Below, one piece after another: positions 27,675 to 36,544 of a stretch of DNA of 64,000 bases. This DNA comes from Paenibacillus sp. PvR098 (lineage in GTDB: Bacteria; Bacillota; Bacilli; Paenibacillales; NBRC-103111): the NCBI RefSeq assembly GCF_017833255.1, contig NZ_JAFIBU010000001.1, forward strand, positions 992,001-1,056,000, written 5' to 3'. Under the pieces are notes generated by a model that worked only from the letters and a program-made list of their open reading frames with translations, was not told where the DNA came from and made no database searches. Numbering within the stretch: the first letter of the stretch is position 1; every line of letters starts with the position of its first letter. The translations under genes were made by a program, and so were the position numbers.

Positions 27675-28484
27675 TTACCTTTGACAGACTAGGCAGCAAA
27701 AGGATTTCTTGGAGGAAACGTCCTGCCTCACGATGGGGTGGCCGCAGCGTACGCACGGCTCACCATCCCGGTCATAGACACGGCACCGGCTGTCGAAGCC
27801 GCCGGTTAACGTGTCTCCCGTGTATAGCGGCATCTCCATATACCCTCCGTAATGTGTCGCCTCGTTTAGCACTTCCCTCATGGAACGGTACAGCTGACCT
27901 AATTCGTTAGAAGTTAAATGAGCCGGACGTCTTGAAGGCAGCAGTCCGGCATGAAAGCAAATTTCATCGCTATAGCAGTTCCCGATTCCAGCAATTACGC
28001 TCTGGTTTACTAGATTGCTTTTGAGCGTGCCTCTCTTGACACGCAGACGTTCCTCAAATCTCTCCGCAGTGAGTTCGGAATCGAACGGCTCAGGTCCCAG
28101 CTTTTTCATAAGCCTAGAGATCTCTTCTGCTTCATAAAGATGCAGGTACCCCAAGCGAAGCCCGATACAAAACAAATGCCAGACTCCAAAATCGATGCGC
28201 ACCTGTACGGTACGCTCCGGCGTTTCGTCCTTCGTACCGTAAAATATGATGCCTCCAAGCATCAAATGAAGCACCAGCACCTTGCCGGAGGTTAACTGAA
28301 ACAGCAAATGCTTGCCCCGCCGGTCAACCATACTAACCGCTTGACCTGCAAGTTCCCGTTTGAACCGCTCCAGAGCAACATTAATCGACCTCTCGCGTCC
28401 GACCTCCGTGCCGGTAATTGTCCGACCTACGATTCGTCTGTTCAGCAGGATGCGATAATTTTCCATTTCGGGGAGCTCCGGCAC
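27675..28484 (-). CDS. Fpg/Nei-family DNA glycosylase/AP lyase
   Basis: This base excision repair glycosylase has the required N-terminal PELPEME sequence. The GTG at 28484 puts that proline second, so removal of fMet exposes the catalytic Pro; AGGAAGGTG precedes it. Other motifs are a lysine in RRGKHLLFQL, the H2TH region with NLVNQSVIAGIGNCYSDEICF, and a C-terminal zinc finger (CVRC and CCLVC). Length is 269 residues. It could remove oxidised purines (MutM-like) or pyrimidines (Nei-like); I cannot decide. It lies between mrfB and nfo. Confidence 0.85.
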   Translation of the reverse strand: MPELPEMENYRILLNRRIVGRTITGTEVGRERSINVALERFKRELAGQAVSMVDRRGKHLLFQLTSGKVLVLHLMLGGIIFYGTKDETPERTVQVRIDFGVWHLFCIGLRLGYLHLYEAEEISRLMKKLGPEPFDSELTAERFEERLRVKRGTLKSNLVNQSVIAGIGNCYSDEICFHAGLLPSRRPAHLTSNELGQLYRSMREVLNEATHYGGYMEMPLYTGDTLTGGFDSRCRVYDRDGEPCVRCGHPIVRQDVSSKKSFCCLVCQR

Positions 28485-28548
28485 CTTTTTCACCTTCCTC
28501 ATTTGTTCGATCTTTCACTAGATTTCCATGAGGAAGGGAATTTATACC

Positions 28549-29976
28549 TTACAGCAGCAGAGACAGCTGTTCGGAGCCCAACGTGGACCTTCGCTTTCTT
28601 GGCAATTTGGGTGCAGCAGGTGACGAAGCAGAAGAGAAGGCCGCAGCCGATTTTCTCTTCAGCCGTTCAATCCTTTTTTCCAATTCAGCGGCTTCCGTTC
28701 CCGTATCCTTCTGTCGATCACTCCGGCTGCCAGCTCCCGGTCGACTCCCGTTACGCTTTAGCGCGCCGCGCCGCCATACGAGATCGAGGGCTAGCTCAGC
28801 GTAATCCAAAGCCGGCTTCCATTCTTTCACTTTGTGCTCATAATACATAGACAGCTCAATATATGGCTCAAGAGCTGCGGTGCGGCTGACGCCCTTGCAA
28901 GCAATATAATGCTTCCACAGAAGACAAGCTTCAGTCAGGTTCCGCCGCCGTTTGAAAAATTGAGCCAGCGCAAGCAAGCAGTCATCCACATCACCGGTAT
29001 TCCTCTGTGATTCGTCTGAGAGCAATTCCTCCGCTAAGGCACCCAAGGCCTCGTCGGCCTTCGCCTGCATACCGATCTTCTCCAGCCACAGCCCAAGCCG
29101 GAACCATTCTTCCCTGCCGAATTCTCGGGCATGCATCCAGTCGAGCTTTCCGCCCAGTAAAGCGGTGAAATGTACAGCCAACCCGGCCAACGACAGGACG
29201 TCCAGCTCGTTATGCACAAACACGCCTTTTAGAACCTCCGGATCCCGCTCTGCCAAATATTGAAAATAAAGCGCAGGCGCCATAGACCCGGGAACATCAT
29301 TCTCCCGATGCACGCCAAGACGCTCCTCTTCGACATTACCTAGTCGGCAGGACGTCAGCGAATGCTTCCATAAACTTCTGGACGGATACAGAAAATCGAT
29401 ATGTCCAGCAGGCTCGGACTGCAGCGGCATTCGGTTCATAATGTACCGGTTCTTGATGATCGGCCAGTCGAACGACTTGCCGTTATAAGAAATTAGCACA
29501 GGACGGTTTTTCAGCTTGTCTTGAAGGTACCCAAGCATGGCCGCTTCTTCTCCCGGGTGCCGAATCAGCATTTGCTCAACTGTAAAATGATCACCCTCAT
29601 AGAACCCGATTCCGATCATAAAAGAAACATTCCCCGCGCCGTGGCCTAGTCCAGTCGTCTCCGTATCCATGAAAAGCAGCCGTTCGTGTGGCATGCCGAG
29701 AGCTTCGGCCAGGCCATTTTCGGCTTCTCCCGAAGCCAGCAAACGCCAAAGCTCATTTGCGCTGCCGACCAAATCACCCAGTTTGCTGCCGCCGTGCCGA
29801 TATTCGGCCTCGTAGGTGCGCCGACGGAGTACAAAATCCCCCCACTCACTCTGTTTCATGACCGCGCCGACAACGCCCCATTCATCTTCAGACGCAGCTT
29901 GTTCGTCGTGAACAACAGCTACTGGCGTCACTTCAGTTCTCTTATGTCGCATCAGCCGTTCCCTGAGCGAGCTCAT
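28549..29976 (-). CDS. mrfB: MrfB-like 3'-5' exonuclease (YprB family)
   Basis: This 475-residue exonuclease has a DnaQ-like RNase H fold. The first acidic motif is LLFMDTETTGLGHG, the second region has LISYNGKSFDWPIIKNRY, and a later HNELDVLSLAGL supplies the third acidic site. A helical, TPR-like C-terminal region follows, and the last 60 residues are low-complexity and basic. In B. subtilis, MrfB acts with the MrfA helicase in a UvrABC-independent pathway for mitomycin C adducts. The start overlaps the mrfA stop by four bases. Confidence 0.85.
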   Translation of the reverse strand: MSSLRERLMRHKRTEVTPVAVVHDEQAASEDEWGVVGAVMKQSEWGDFVLRRRTYEAEYRHGGSKLGDLVGSANELWRLLASGEAENGLAEALGMPHERLLFMDTETTGLGHGAGNVSFMIGIGFYEGDHFTVEQMLIRHPGEEAAMLGYLQDKLKNRPVLISYNGKSFDWPIIKNRYIMNRMPLQSEPAGHIDFLYPSRSLWKHSLTSCRLGNVEEERLGVHRENDVPGSMAPALYFQYLAERDPEVLKGVFVHNELDVLSLAGLAVHFTALLGGKLDWMHAREFGREEWFRLGLWLEKIGMQAKADEALGALAEELLSDESQRNTGDVDDCLLALAQFFKRRRNLTEACLLWKHYIACKGVSRTAALEPYIELSMYYEHKVKEWKPALDYAELALDLVWRRGALKRNGSRPGAGSRSDRQKDTGTEAAELEKRIERLKRKSAAAFSSASSPAAPKLPRKRRSTLGSEQLSLLL

Positions 29977-32258
29977 CCTATTCCCTCCAATCGACGCAGC
30001 AAGCTAAGCGATAGCTGCTTTCCGGTCATACCTACTTCCTCGATCGGACCTACACAGGCCGGACAGCCGCTAAGACAACCGCATGATTTGATAAGCCGCT
30101 GCGCTTCGATCAGCAACTTCCCATGCACTTCGTATAGCCGTTCACTGAGACCTACACCGCCAGGATACCTGTCATAGAAAAAAATCGTAGGCTGCTTGTT
30201 ATGCACGGCTTTCACCTGCGGAACTACGCGGATATCGTGCGGATCGCACATCAGATACAGTGGGGCGATATGAACCAGCACGTTAGATAAGCCGAGCAGC
30301 GCAAACTGCATATCGTTTACTGTCATTCCAGCGGCCACCTCATCGTCGAAGGTAAACCAATAAGAGCTGGTATGCAGTTCTTCCTCAGGAAGATGAATCG
30401 GTCCTGAGCCTATGTTCTCATGCGATCTCAGCTTGATTTTTTTGAATATCGTTGCTTTAGCGTTCACCGTTACTTCCCCGTACTGCCGCAGCAGCCCTCG
30501 CTCAGTCGCTTCCCGGTGCACGTGAAGAACCTTTAGTTGAACCGCCAGGTTGGCGTCCGTAAAATAATCGACCTTCACTTCGCGGACATACGCTTTCTTC
30601 TCTTCATAATCCAACTTCTCTACTTGAAACTGAACGCCCTCATGAATATAGATCGCTTCTTCATGAATTAGCGTTGGAGCGCTGAAACGGTCAACTTCAC
30701 CGAGTACACGCGCACCGTTGGTCATATCTATGATAATAAAGTTTTCCTGTGCGGCGGAGCGCAAGCTGATATCATGTGCCGGAAACGACTGCTCCATCCA
30801 ATGCCAGCGGTTCTGCACCCGGTGTAATATGCGTTCCTCCGTCAAAAATTCCAAAATGTCCTTCAGTGATTCGTCCCCGAACTTCTCATTCTCTTCAAAA
30901 GGCAGCTCGTAAGCGGCGCACTTCACATGATCCACAAGAATAATGAGGTTATCCGGGCCGATCAACGCCCGTTCTGGCGGCCGCTCGATGAAATACTGCG
31001 GGTTCTGAATCATGTATTGATCCAACGGATTGCTGCTCGCTACCAGAAACGTGATCGAGCTTTCCTGTCTACGGCCTGCACGTCCCGACTGCTGCCATGT
31101 GCTGGCGATCGTGCCTGGATATCCATTTAGTACGCACGCCTGAAGCTGCCCGATGTCGATGCCGAGCTCAAGCGCGTTCGTGCTTACGACCCCGCGGATT
31201 TCGCCGTTACGTAAGCCCTTCTCAATCTCCCGCCGCAGCTTAGGTAAATAACCGCCGCGATATCCCCTTATCGATTTGGTTCCAAGCTCATGCGCGACAA
31301 GCTCATGTAAATAGGTAAGCAGTATCTCCACTCGCACACGGCTGCGCGCAAATACGATCGTCTGAATCCCCTGCTTCAACAGCAACCCGGCGAGCTTCCG
31401 CGTTTCCAGCACGCTGCTTTTGCGGATGCCGAGCTGCTGGTTGACGACGGGCGGGTTATAAAACACAAAGTGCTTTTCCCCCGTCGGAGCCCCGTTGTCA
31501 TCCACCAGCGCCACCGGTTCGCCAATCAGCCGTTCGGCATGCTCCTTGGGATTATCGACTGTCGCGGATGCGCAGATAAACTGCGGACTGGAACCATAAA
31601 AGCGGCAAATCCGCTTCAGCCGCCGGATGACATTAGCAACATGGCTGCCGAATACGCCTCTGTAGGAATGAACTTCGTCGATCACGATAAATTTAATATT
31701 TTCAAACAGCTTCACCCATTTGGTATGGTGAGGAAGTATCGCAGAATGAAGCATATCCGGGTTCGTCACGACGATATGTCCGGCATTGCGTATCGCTTGA
31801 CGCACGGTGGGCGGCGTATCCCCGTCGTACGTATGTGTCTTAATGTCCGCTCCCATGATATTCGCAAGCTCCTGCAGCTCGACGACCTGGTCTTGGGCCA
31901 GCGCTTTGGTCGGAAACAAATAGAGCGCCCGAGCGCTCTCGTCATTCAATATTTCCTGCAGTACAGGCAGGTTGTAACAAAGCGTCTTTCCTGATGCCGT
32001 AGGTGTCACTGTAACGACGTTCCGTCCGGCGCTTACCTCGCGAAAGGAATGTGCTTGGTGCGTGTATAGCCGCTTGATTCCTCTAGTCTCAAGCGCACTC
32101 TGAATAAGCGGATTCAGTCCGTCAGGAAAAGCCTCATACCACCCCTCACGAGGCGGAATCGTATGCCAGTAGGTCACTTGAGACATCAGCTCGGGCGTCG
32201 CTTTGACCAATTCTATTAATTCATTTATGGAAGTAACCTTTCCGGTTAATGGATTCAT
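29973..32258 (-). CDS. mrfA: MrfA-like DEAD/DEAH-box DNA helicase (YprA family)
   Basis: This 761-residue helicase matches YprA/MrfA. Motif I is TPTASGKTLCYNLPV, motif II is FIVIDEVHSYRG, motif III is CASATV, and motif VI is QQSGRAGRR. The C-terminal DUF1998 domain holds a four-cysteine cluster (CGCLSGCPAC). In B. subtilis MrfA with MrfB repairs mitomycin C lesions. A longer frame runs up to 32396, but the ATG at 32258 has AAAGGAG eight bases upstream and a sigma-A promoter lies just ahead of it, so the extension is not coding. Confidence 0.88.
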   Translation of the reverse strand: MNPLTGKVTSINELIELVKATPELMSQVTYWHTIPPREGWYEAFPDGLNPLIQSALETRGIKRLYTHQAHSFREVSAGRNVVTVTPTASGKTLCYNLPVLQEILNDESARALYLFPTKALAQDQVVELQELANIMGADIKTHTYDGDTPPTVRQAIRNAGHIVVTNPDMLHSAILPHHTKWVKLFENIKFIVIDEVHSYRGVFGSHVANVIRRLKRICRFYGSSPQFICASATVDNPKEHAERLIGEPVALVDDNGAPTGEKHFVFYNPPVVNQQLGIRKSSVLETRKLAGLLLKQGIQTIVFARSRVRVEILLTYLHELVAHELGTKSIRGYRGGYLPKLRREIEKGLRNGEIRGVVSTNALELGIDIGQLQACVLNGYPGTIASTWQQSGRAGRRQESSITFLVASSNPLDQYMIQNPQYFIERPPERALIGPDNLIILVDHVKCAAYELPFEENEKFGDESLKDILEFLTEERILHRVQNRWHWMEQSFPAHDISLRSAAQENFIIIDMTNGARVLGEVDRFSAPTLIHEEAIYIHEGVQFQVEKLDYEEKKAYVREVKVDYFTDANLAVQLKVLHVHREATERGLLRQYGEVTVNAKATIFKKIKLRSHENIGSGPIHLPEEELHTSSYWFTFDDEVAAGMTVNDMQFALLGLSNVLVHIAPLYLMCDPHDIRVVPQVKAVHNKQPTIFFYDRYPGGVGLSERLYEVHGKLLIEAQRLIKSCGCLSGCPACVGPIEEVGMTGKQLSLSLLRRLEGIG

Positions 32259-32292
32259 CTCTTCGGCTCCTTTTGACGGTAGCGTCACTCCT

Positions 32293-32321
32293 ATTATATA
32301 GAATGCATGTTCGCATTTCAA
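32293..32321 (-). promoter_or_regulatory. mrfAB-operon promoter with a LexA-like box in the spacer
   Basis: On the minus strand TTGAAA (32316-32321) and TATAAT (32293-32298) are separated by exactly 17 bases. Inside the spacer, 32300-32313 reads CGAACATGCATTCT, which matches the Bacillus LexA consensus CGAACRNRYGTTYC at 12 of 14 positions and is nearly palindromic (GAAC-ATGC-ATTC). The start point is about 25 bases upstream of the mrfA ATG. Confidence 0.6.
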
Positions 32322-32396
32322 ATCCTTTTTTGCATATGATCCGCTAGAAGCTTGGCTTGGTATACACGGTGCTTTTTCTACGAGCGGTGTGATCAT

Positions 32397-32873
32397 ATGC
32401 TCACCCCCAATCGATCACGCTCGGATTGTTCGGCCCAGGAGAAAGCACATACATCGCCTTTTTTCCTCGGAGGGCCGTTGTCGGATCGCTTCCAGCTGAT
32501 TCTCTCCTACCGCATAGCCCCCTCTTAGCCTTCTTCATTCCCTGGAAACATCCGTCCGATTTCCCGTATCATTTGTCCAAGTTCTTTATATACATAGAAA
32601 GGAGCAACAGTGGACATCAGCTTCGAATAATCACACAGAGAGCACTTTCGCGTACAGCTCCCCCAAAATATGAAGTATGCTCACCAACGTCTGGACCCTG
32701 TCAAACGAATATTCCCCATTATTTAGCGGGGAGCCGCGACCGCCGACAATCGCTGTTTCTTCAAGACGTTAACTTAATAGCCTTTTGCGGCAAGCATCAT
32801 GGCGACGGATAACCGCCCGGAACAGCAGTATTACAACTATTATTTTCCAAAACCCTTTTATCCCTAATACGAG
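32397..32873. other. gene-free stretch upstream of the carotenoid remnant
   Basis: I see no credible gene here. Open frames exist on both strands but lack ribosome binding sites and recognisable domains. A short open segment before a stop near 32518 (SPFFLGGPLSDRFQLILSYR) may be eroded coding sequence, but I cannot name it. Confidence 0.5.
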
Positions 32874-33140
32874 GTGACCATCATGAATTTGAAGCTCATA
32901 CACGCTTATAAAGTATGCGTGAGGGTTATCAATGAACATTCCTCCAGCTATTACTGGACCTTCTCGTTTCTTCATGATAGAAAACGAAACGCCATATGGG
33001 CCGTTTATGCTTATTTCCGTAAGGTGGATGATAGCGTAGACGAAACAAGAGAGCACATCCTGCTCACGTTGCTTGCCAAAGCCAACACATGGCACAAGCG
33101 CAGAACGGCAGCCACTGGTAAAGGACATCTCACATGGTAA
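32874..33140 (+). pseudogene. truncated phytoene/squalene synthase (CrtB/CrtM-like)
   Basis: The first 60 residues match the N-terminus of phytoene/squalene synthases: VINEHSSSYYWTFSFLHD followed by RKRNAIWAVYAYFRKVDDSVDE, with the first Asp-rich motif (DDSVD). The frame then ends after 86-88 codons in unrelated sequence, whereas the family is about 270-300 residues, so the second Asp-rich motif and most of the active site are missing. GAGGTGA still sits ahead of the ATG at 32883. The downstream CruF gene starts within its last codons, suggesting an internal deletion in a carotenoid operon. Confidence 0.75.
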
Positions 33141-34000
33141 ATTTGTGGCTTCGTCGCATTACGATTTTGTATGGCTTTTGGTTTATAGGCGGTTATATCC
33201 TCGTAACAGGGAATATTCTGCCCACGTGGCTCGAGTGGTCCAACAGCTTTTATCTCATTTTAGGCGGAGTCACCGCTTTGGTTTGGTATGTGAACCGATA
33301 CGGAGGCCGTCAAGCACTCATCCTGTTCGTCGTTTGCGGCAGCATCTCTTATACGGCCGAATGGATTGGCGTTCATACCGGACGATGGTTCGGGGTCTAT
33401 GATTATGGCCCCTCCTTCGCTCCTTTGGTGCTCGGCGTCCCGCTTGCCATTCCGTTTGTTTGGTGCATGCTGCTCGTCATTTCCAAGGCCTACGCTCCCA
33501 TTCGAAACTCTCAAAGAGCCTGGCGTGGATTCCGCCTGTCCGAGAAGCTGTCGCTGGATCGATACAGGATCCAACGTGAGCGCAGACGCATCAGGCGGCA
33601 TAGCTTCTGGCTTCCTGCCATCTGGGCAGCGACTATGATGACCGCCATCGATTTACTGCTGGATCCTGTGGCCGTTCAGAAACGTTATTTGACATGGAAT
33701 ACGGCCGAGAACGCGGCTTGGAACCCCTCCCCCTACAGCGTTCCGATAAGTAATTACATAAGCTGGTGGATTACTGCCTTACTCATAATTAATATCATAA
33801 ATTATTTACATGATGAATATTTAGAAAAAGATTATGCCCCTCATAGCAGTCTCTCGTTCATACCGATGATACTCCTGCTGACATTAGAGTTTTTATTTCT
33901 TACATTGGCGATCAAAAGCGGACTGTGGTGGGCTGTGGCCGCTAATATCCTGACGCTTGCTGTTTTATTTCTATGGAAGCGCAAGGAGGAAGCCAGATGA
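33134..34000 (+). CDS. CruF-like carotenoid biosynthesis membrane protein
   Basis: This 288-residue polytopic membrane protein resembles the CruF/carotenoid hydratase family. I recognise the GSISYTAEWIGVHTGRWFG and YDYGPSFAPLVLGVPLAIP segments, the WAATMMTAIDLLLDPVAV segment and the YSVPISNYISWWITAL segment, all with acidic or aromatic residues near membrane helices. Seven to eight hydrophobic helices are present. The start overlaps the truncated synthase by a few bases. With the synthase broken, its substrate is probably not made here unless supplied elsewhere in the genome. Confidence 0.75.
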   Translation: MVNLWLRRITILYGFWFIGGYILVTGNILPTWLEWSNSFYLILGGVTALVWYVNRYGGRQALILFVVCGSISYTAEWIGVHTGRWFGVYDYGPSFAPLVLGVPLAIPFVWCMLLVISKAYAPIRNSQRAWRGFRLSEKLSLDRYRIQRERRRIRRHSFWLPAIWAATMMTAIDLLLDPVAVQKRYLTWNTAENAAWNPSPYSVPISNYISWWITALLIINIINYLHDEYLEKDYAPHSSLSFIPMILLLTLEFLFLTLAIKSGLWWAVAANILTLAVLFLWKRKEEAR

Positions 34001-34281
34001 TATCCGCAGATTATGGCGGCAGCTTTGAAGCTCACTATTCCCTTTATAACCGGTACTATTTCAACAGATGGTCGTCTTTCGCTATAAATACGATGATTCT
34101 TCTGTCGCATACGAGCTCTCATAAGATAAATTGTCCTGCGTGTCGCGTTTTTTACTGCGGTATACTAACGCCGGATATTTGCATAAAAAATAGCCCCTGC
34201 AATCTTGCAATCAAGGGCTATTTTTTATCGGGTCCGGGATACGTTTATTTCTTAACCAAATTAGGCACAGCTTTATCATAA
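33997..34281 (+). pseudogene. translationally coupled, probably truncated third gene of the carotenoid operon
   Basis: An ATG at 33997 overlaps the CruF stop (ATGA) and has a perfect AAGGAGG seven bases upstream, so a coupled gene clearly began here. The 94-codon frame that follows (MISADYGGSFEAHYSLYNR and onwards) shows no family I recognise, runs through the terminator at 34185-34226 and overlaps the antitoxin gene on the other strand. I interpret it as the start of a deleted gene fused to unrelated sequence. Confidence 0.4.
34185..34226. terminator. bidirectional intrinsic terminator
   Basis: AAAAAATAGCCC and GGGCTATTTTTT are exact complements around a short loop. It can terminate transcripts from both sides, including the VbhA-like gene on the minus strand. 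Confidence 0.75.
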
Positions 34282-34412
34282 TCCTCCATAGTAATTTCAC
34301 CCATACATACTTGCCGAATCAATTCTTTCTCTTCCGGATTAAATTTCAAACCATCCAATTCCCAGGTCGATTCTATTTCCTGAAGATATTTTTCAAACTG
34401 TTCCCTTGTCAT
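34245..34412 (-). CDS. VbhA-like antitoxin domain protein (orphan)
   Basis: This 55-residue protein resembles the small VbhA/antitoxin family that inhibits Fic adenylyltransferase toxins. Two features support this: a first helix ending ESTWELDGLKFNPEE, similar to the inhibitory S/T-x-x-x-E-G motif but with Asp for Glu, and a second part ending CMGEITMEDYDKAV, similar to the GEIS/T segment of the family. A GGAAGGAG site precedes the ATG at 34412. No Fic-domain gene lies nearby. The assignment is tentative. Confidence 0.5.
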   Translation of the reverse strand: MTREQFEKYLQEIESTWELDGLKFNPEEKELIRQVCMGEITMEDYDKAVPNLVKK

Positions 34413-34621
34413 GTTCAGATCTCCTTCCGTTTGAAGGTATATAGTCTTCTCATACGGTTTCAAGGATGGTCGTTCTCTATTAAGAATACTATTATAATAT
34501 AAGTATATTTTCTTATTTTTAAAAAGTATGTCGAAATATAGGAGAACATAAAAAATATACATACAATTTTATTTAATGATTCAATAAATTACCACTCAGT
34601 ATTCCAAGGGCCATTATAAAA

Positions 34622-35416
34622 CTAACCGTATCCGTTCTTCGTAAGACCCATTGTCCTGCGGGCGCCAACCTTTGGCAGCATGTCATGGTACGTATGGGAT
34701 GTGTACTGGAATCCCTCATCGCTATGAACGATTAGTCCAGTCACGTCCCTTTGCTTAGTAAAGGCTTGTTCAAATGTCTTCAACACGAGTTCGTTATCGT
34801 TTCGCAAACTCATCTGTTAAGCAACGATCTCATTGTTGAACAAATCTTTAATCGGCGAGAGATAGAGTCATTTTCCCCCTACGATATTGGGTGACATCCG
34901 TGACCCATTTCTGGTTAGCTCTGCGGTACTGAATTCTTCGGTTCAGCAGGTTCTTCGCCACTCGTTCTCCGGTCGAAGAAGCGTAGTTGCAGCGGTGCTT
35001 CCGACGAATCCGGGATCGAATCTCTAAGATTTGCATAAGTCGGAGAACCTTCTTATGATTTATCCAAATGTCATCGTCTTGTAGCAGGCAGAGCTGAATT
35101 TGTCGATATCCATAGACTCCGTGATAACGCTCATACACCTGCTGAATGAGCGCTTTCGCGTCCTTATCCCGAACCCACATCTTTACGCTTTAGATAGGCG
35201 TAAAATCCGCTTCGGGAGACGTTAAAGAGTTTGAAGATGCTCGCTGATCCTTTGATAGGTCCATCCCTCCATTACATGCAGACGAATGGCCTCTTTCTTC
35301 AATTCTTTTGAGAAGAATCTAAACTTTTGTCCCTTAATTGCCATGAAAAATGCACCCCCTAGAAATTCATCGGATAAACCAGGGGTTCCAATGTCCATTC
35401 TAAGGGGTGCACTTCA
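34622..35416 (-). mobile_element. defective IS3-family (IS150-group) element
   Basis: A degraded transposase on the minus strand starts near a terminus containing TGAAGTGCACCCC (35404-35416). OrfA starts at 35344 (MAIKGQKFRFFSKELKKE) but stops after about 46 codons. OrfB is missing its start, then reads YERYHGVYGYRQIQLCLL and KWVTDVTQYRRGKMTLSLAD (a DDE-type integrase core), breaks at a stop/frameshift near 34848, resumes with GLIVHSDEGFQYTSHTYHDM, and ends at 34622 before the last Glu motif. The element has an internal deletion and no recognisable far end, so it is not mobile alone. Confidence 0.75.
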
Positions 35417-35450
35417 GAGTTGCTTACTGTTAATTTGCTAACCCATGTTT

Positions 35451-36302
35451 TTACTTTTGCTCAGTATTAGTTAATTCTGCGACAAAACCGCTAAGCTTCG
35501 AGGTCAATGCATCAAGTTCTTCTATCATTGCATTAAACCCTTCGGCCTCGTCTGCTTGCGCTTGTACTGCTTTTGCAATTTCATTTAAACGCTGAGATAT
35601 CCCATTGATACCATCGCTAATATTACTAAGAGAAGCTTCAATTTTAGATGTAGCTTCTTGAGAATTATTCGCTAACTTTCTGATCTCACCCGCAACTACA
35701 GAAAAGGTCCTTCCATGCTCCCCAGCTCTCGCTGCTTCAATAGCTGCATTAAGACCGAGTAAATTAGATTGTTGAGCAACCTCTGCAATAAAGTCTACTA
35801 TTCCATCTATTTCTTTTGAATTGTTACTTACTGAATTGGAACTTTCAGTGATCTCAACTATAGTTGCAGATAACTCTTCTGTCTGAGCCGACAGCGATTG
35901 AGAACTTGCTTGAATGTTGTGACTGATTTTTTCTAACATATTAACCACGTTTAACATCTCAAATTCCTTATGAAGACTAATACCCATCGCCAAGATGCCT
36001 ACTACTTCGTTATCCTCAAATATAGGAACTGCAATTGAACGGAATGGAGGTCCATATTCAGGTGGAGACACCATTGAAAAACGTTTTTTAGTCTTTCTAG
36101 CAGTTCCTAATGAATCATGCTCATAAAAAGGATCTCCAATCTTCACCCCAGCATCTAAAGTTGTTCCTGGGGTACAATAGAGGAACTTTTCTGTATCTGC
36201 TACTGCTACTATAATATCTTCCTCGGCTAGCAGCGCTGTTATAAAAGGAGCGACATCTAAGAGATTTTTTAATTTTTGTGATCTAACTTCTAGCTTTGAC
36301 AT
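35451..36302 (-). CDS. soluble methyl-accepting chemotaxis-type receptor (YfmS-like)
   Basis: This 283-residue chemoreceptor lacks membrane segments. Residues 1-115 form a sensory domain (with [19 protein letters not shown] and [20 protein letters not shown], a PAS/GAF-like strand pattern). The signalling hairpin contains [20 protein letters not shown] and [20 protein letters not shown]. It resembles B. subtilis YfmS, a short soluble receptor. It is notably AT-richer than the neighbouring core genes and lies beside a defective IS, so horizontal origin is possible. Confidence 0.82.
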   Translation of the reverse strand: MSKLEVRSQKLKNLLDVAPFITALLAEEDIIVAVADTEKFLYCTPGTTLDAGVKIGDPFYEHDSLGTARKTKKRFSMVSPPEYGPPFRSIAVPIFEDNEVVGILAMGISLHKEFEMLNVVNMLEKISHNIQASSQSLSAQTEELSATIVEITESSNSVSNNSKEIDGIVDFIAEVAQQSNLLGLNAAIEAARAGEHGRTFSVVAGEIRKLANNSQEATSKIEASLSNISDGINGISQRLNEIAKAVQAQADEAEGFNAMIEELDALTSKLSGFVAELTNTEQK

Positions 36303-36506
36303 ATTATATTTCTCCTTATAAAACTATTATTTTGTTGTTAAAAAAGTAACCAAACCCCAATTCTTTTAAATCATACCTCTCGAAGGCATAATAAAATTAA
36401 TACGTGAAAATCGTACCATGGTTTCGACAAAAAATGCATTTTTCATTTTGGGAATTAGAAAACATCCAATTTCATGTACCTTTTCATATAAACTTATCTC
36501 TCTAAT
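36303..36506. other. gene-free AT-rich upstream region of the chemoreceptor gene
   Basis: No gene is seen. The region is AT-rich and holds the chemoreceptor's weak ribosome binding site (AAGGAGAAATATA) and presumably its promoter, which I could not place with confidence. Confidence 0.4.
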
Positions 36507-36538
36507 ATAAAAAGAGGACCTTATTTAAAGGTCCTCTT
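36507..36538 (-). terminator. intrinsic terminator
   Basis: Read on the minus strand, AAGAGGACC and GGTCCTCTT form a stem followed by five T. It follows the decayed coding remnant at 36545-36630. Confidence 0.7.
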
Positions 36539-36544
36539 CCTGCA

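Noticed and set aside
32426-32812. 128-codon plus-strand open frame
   Set aside because: It lacks a ribosome binding site, shows no recognisable domain and has unusual composition; it lies in the decayed stretch upstream of the carotenoid remnant.
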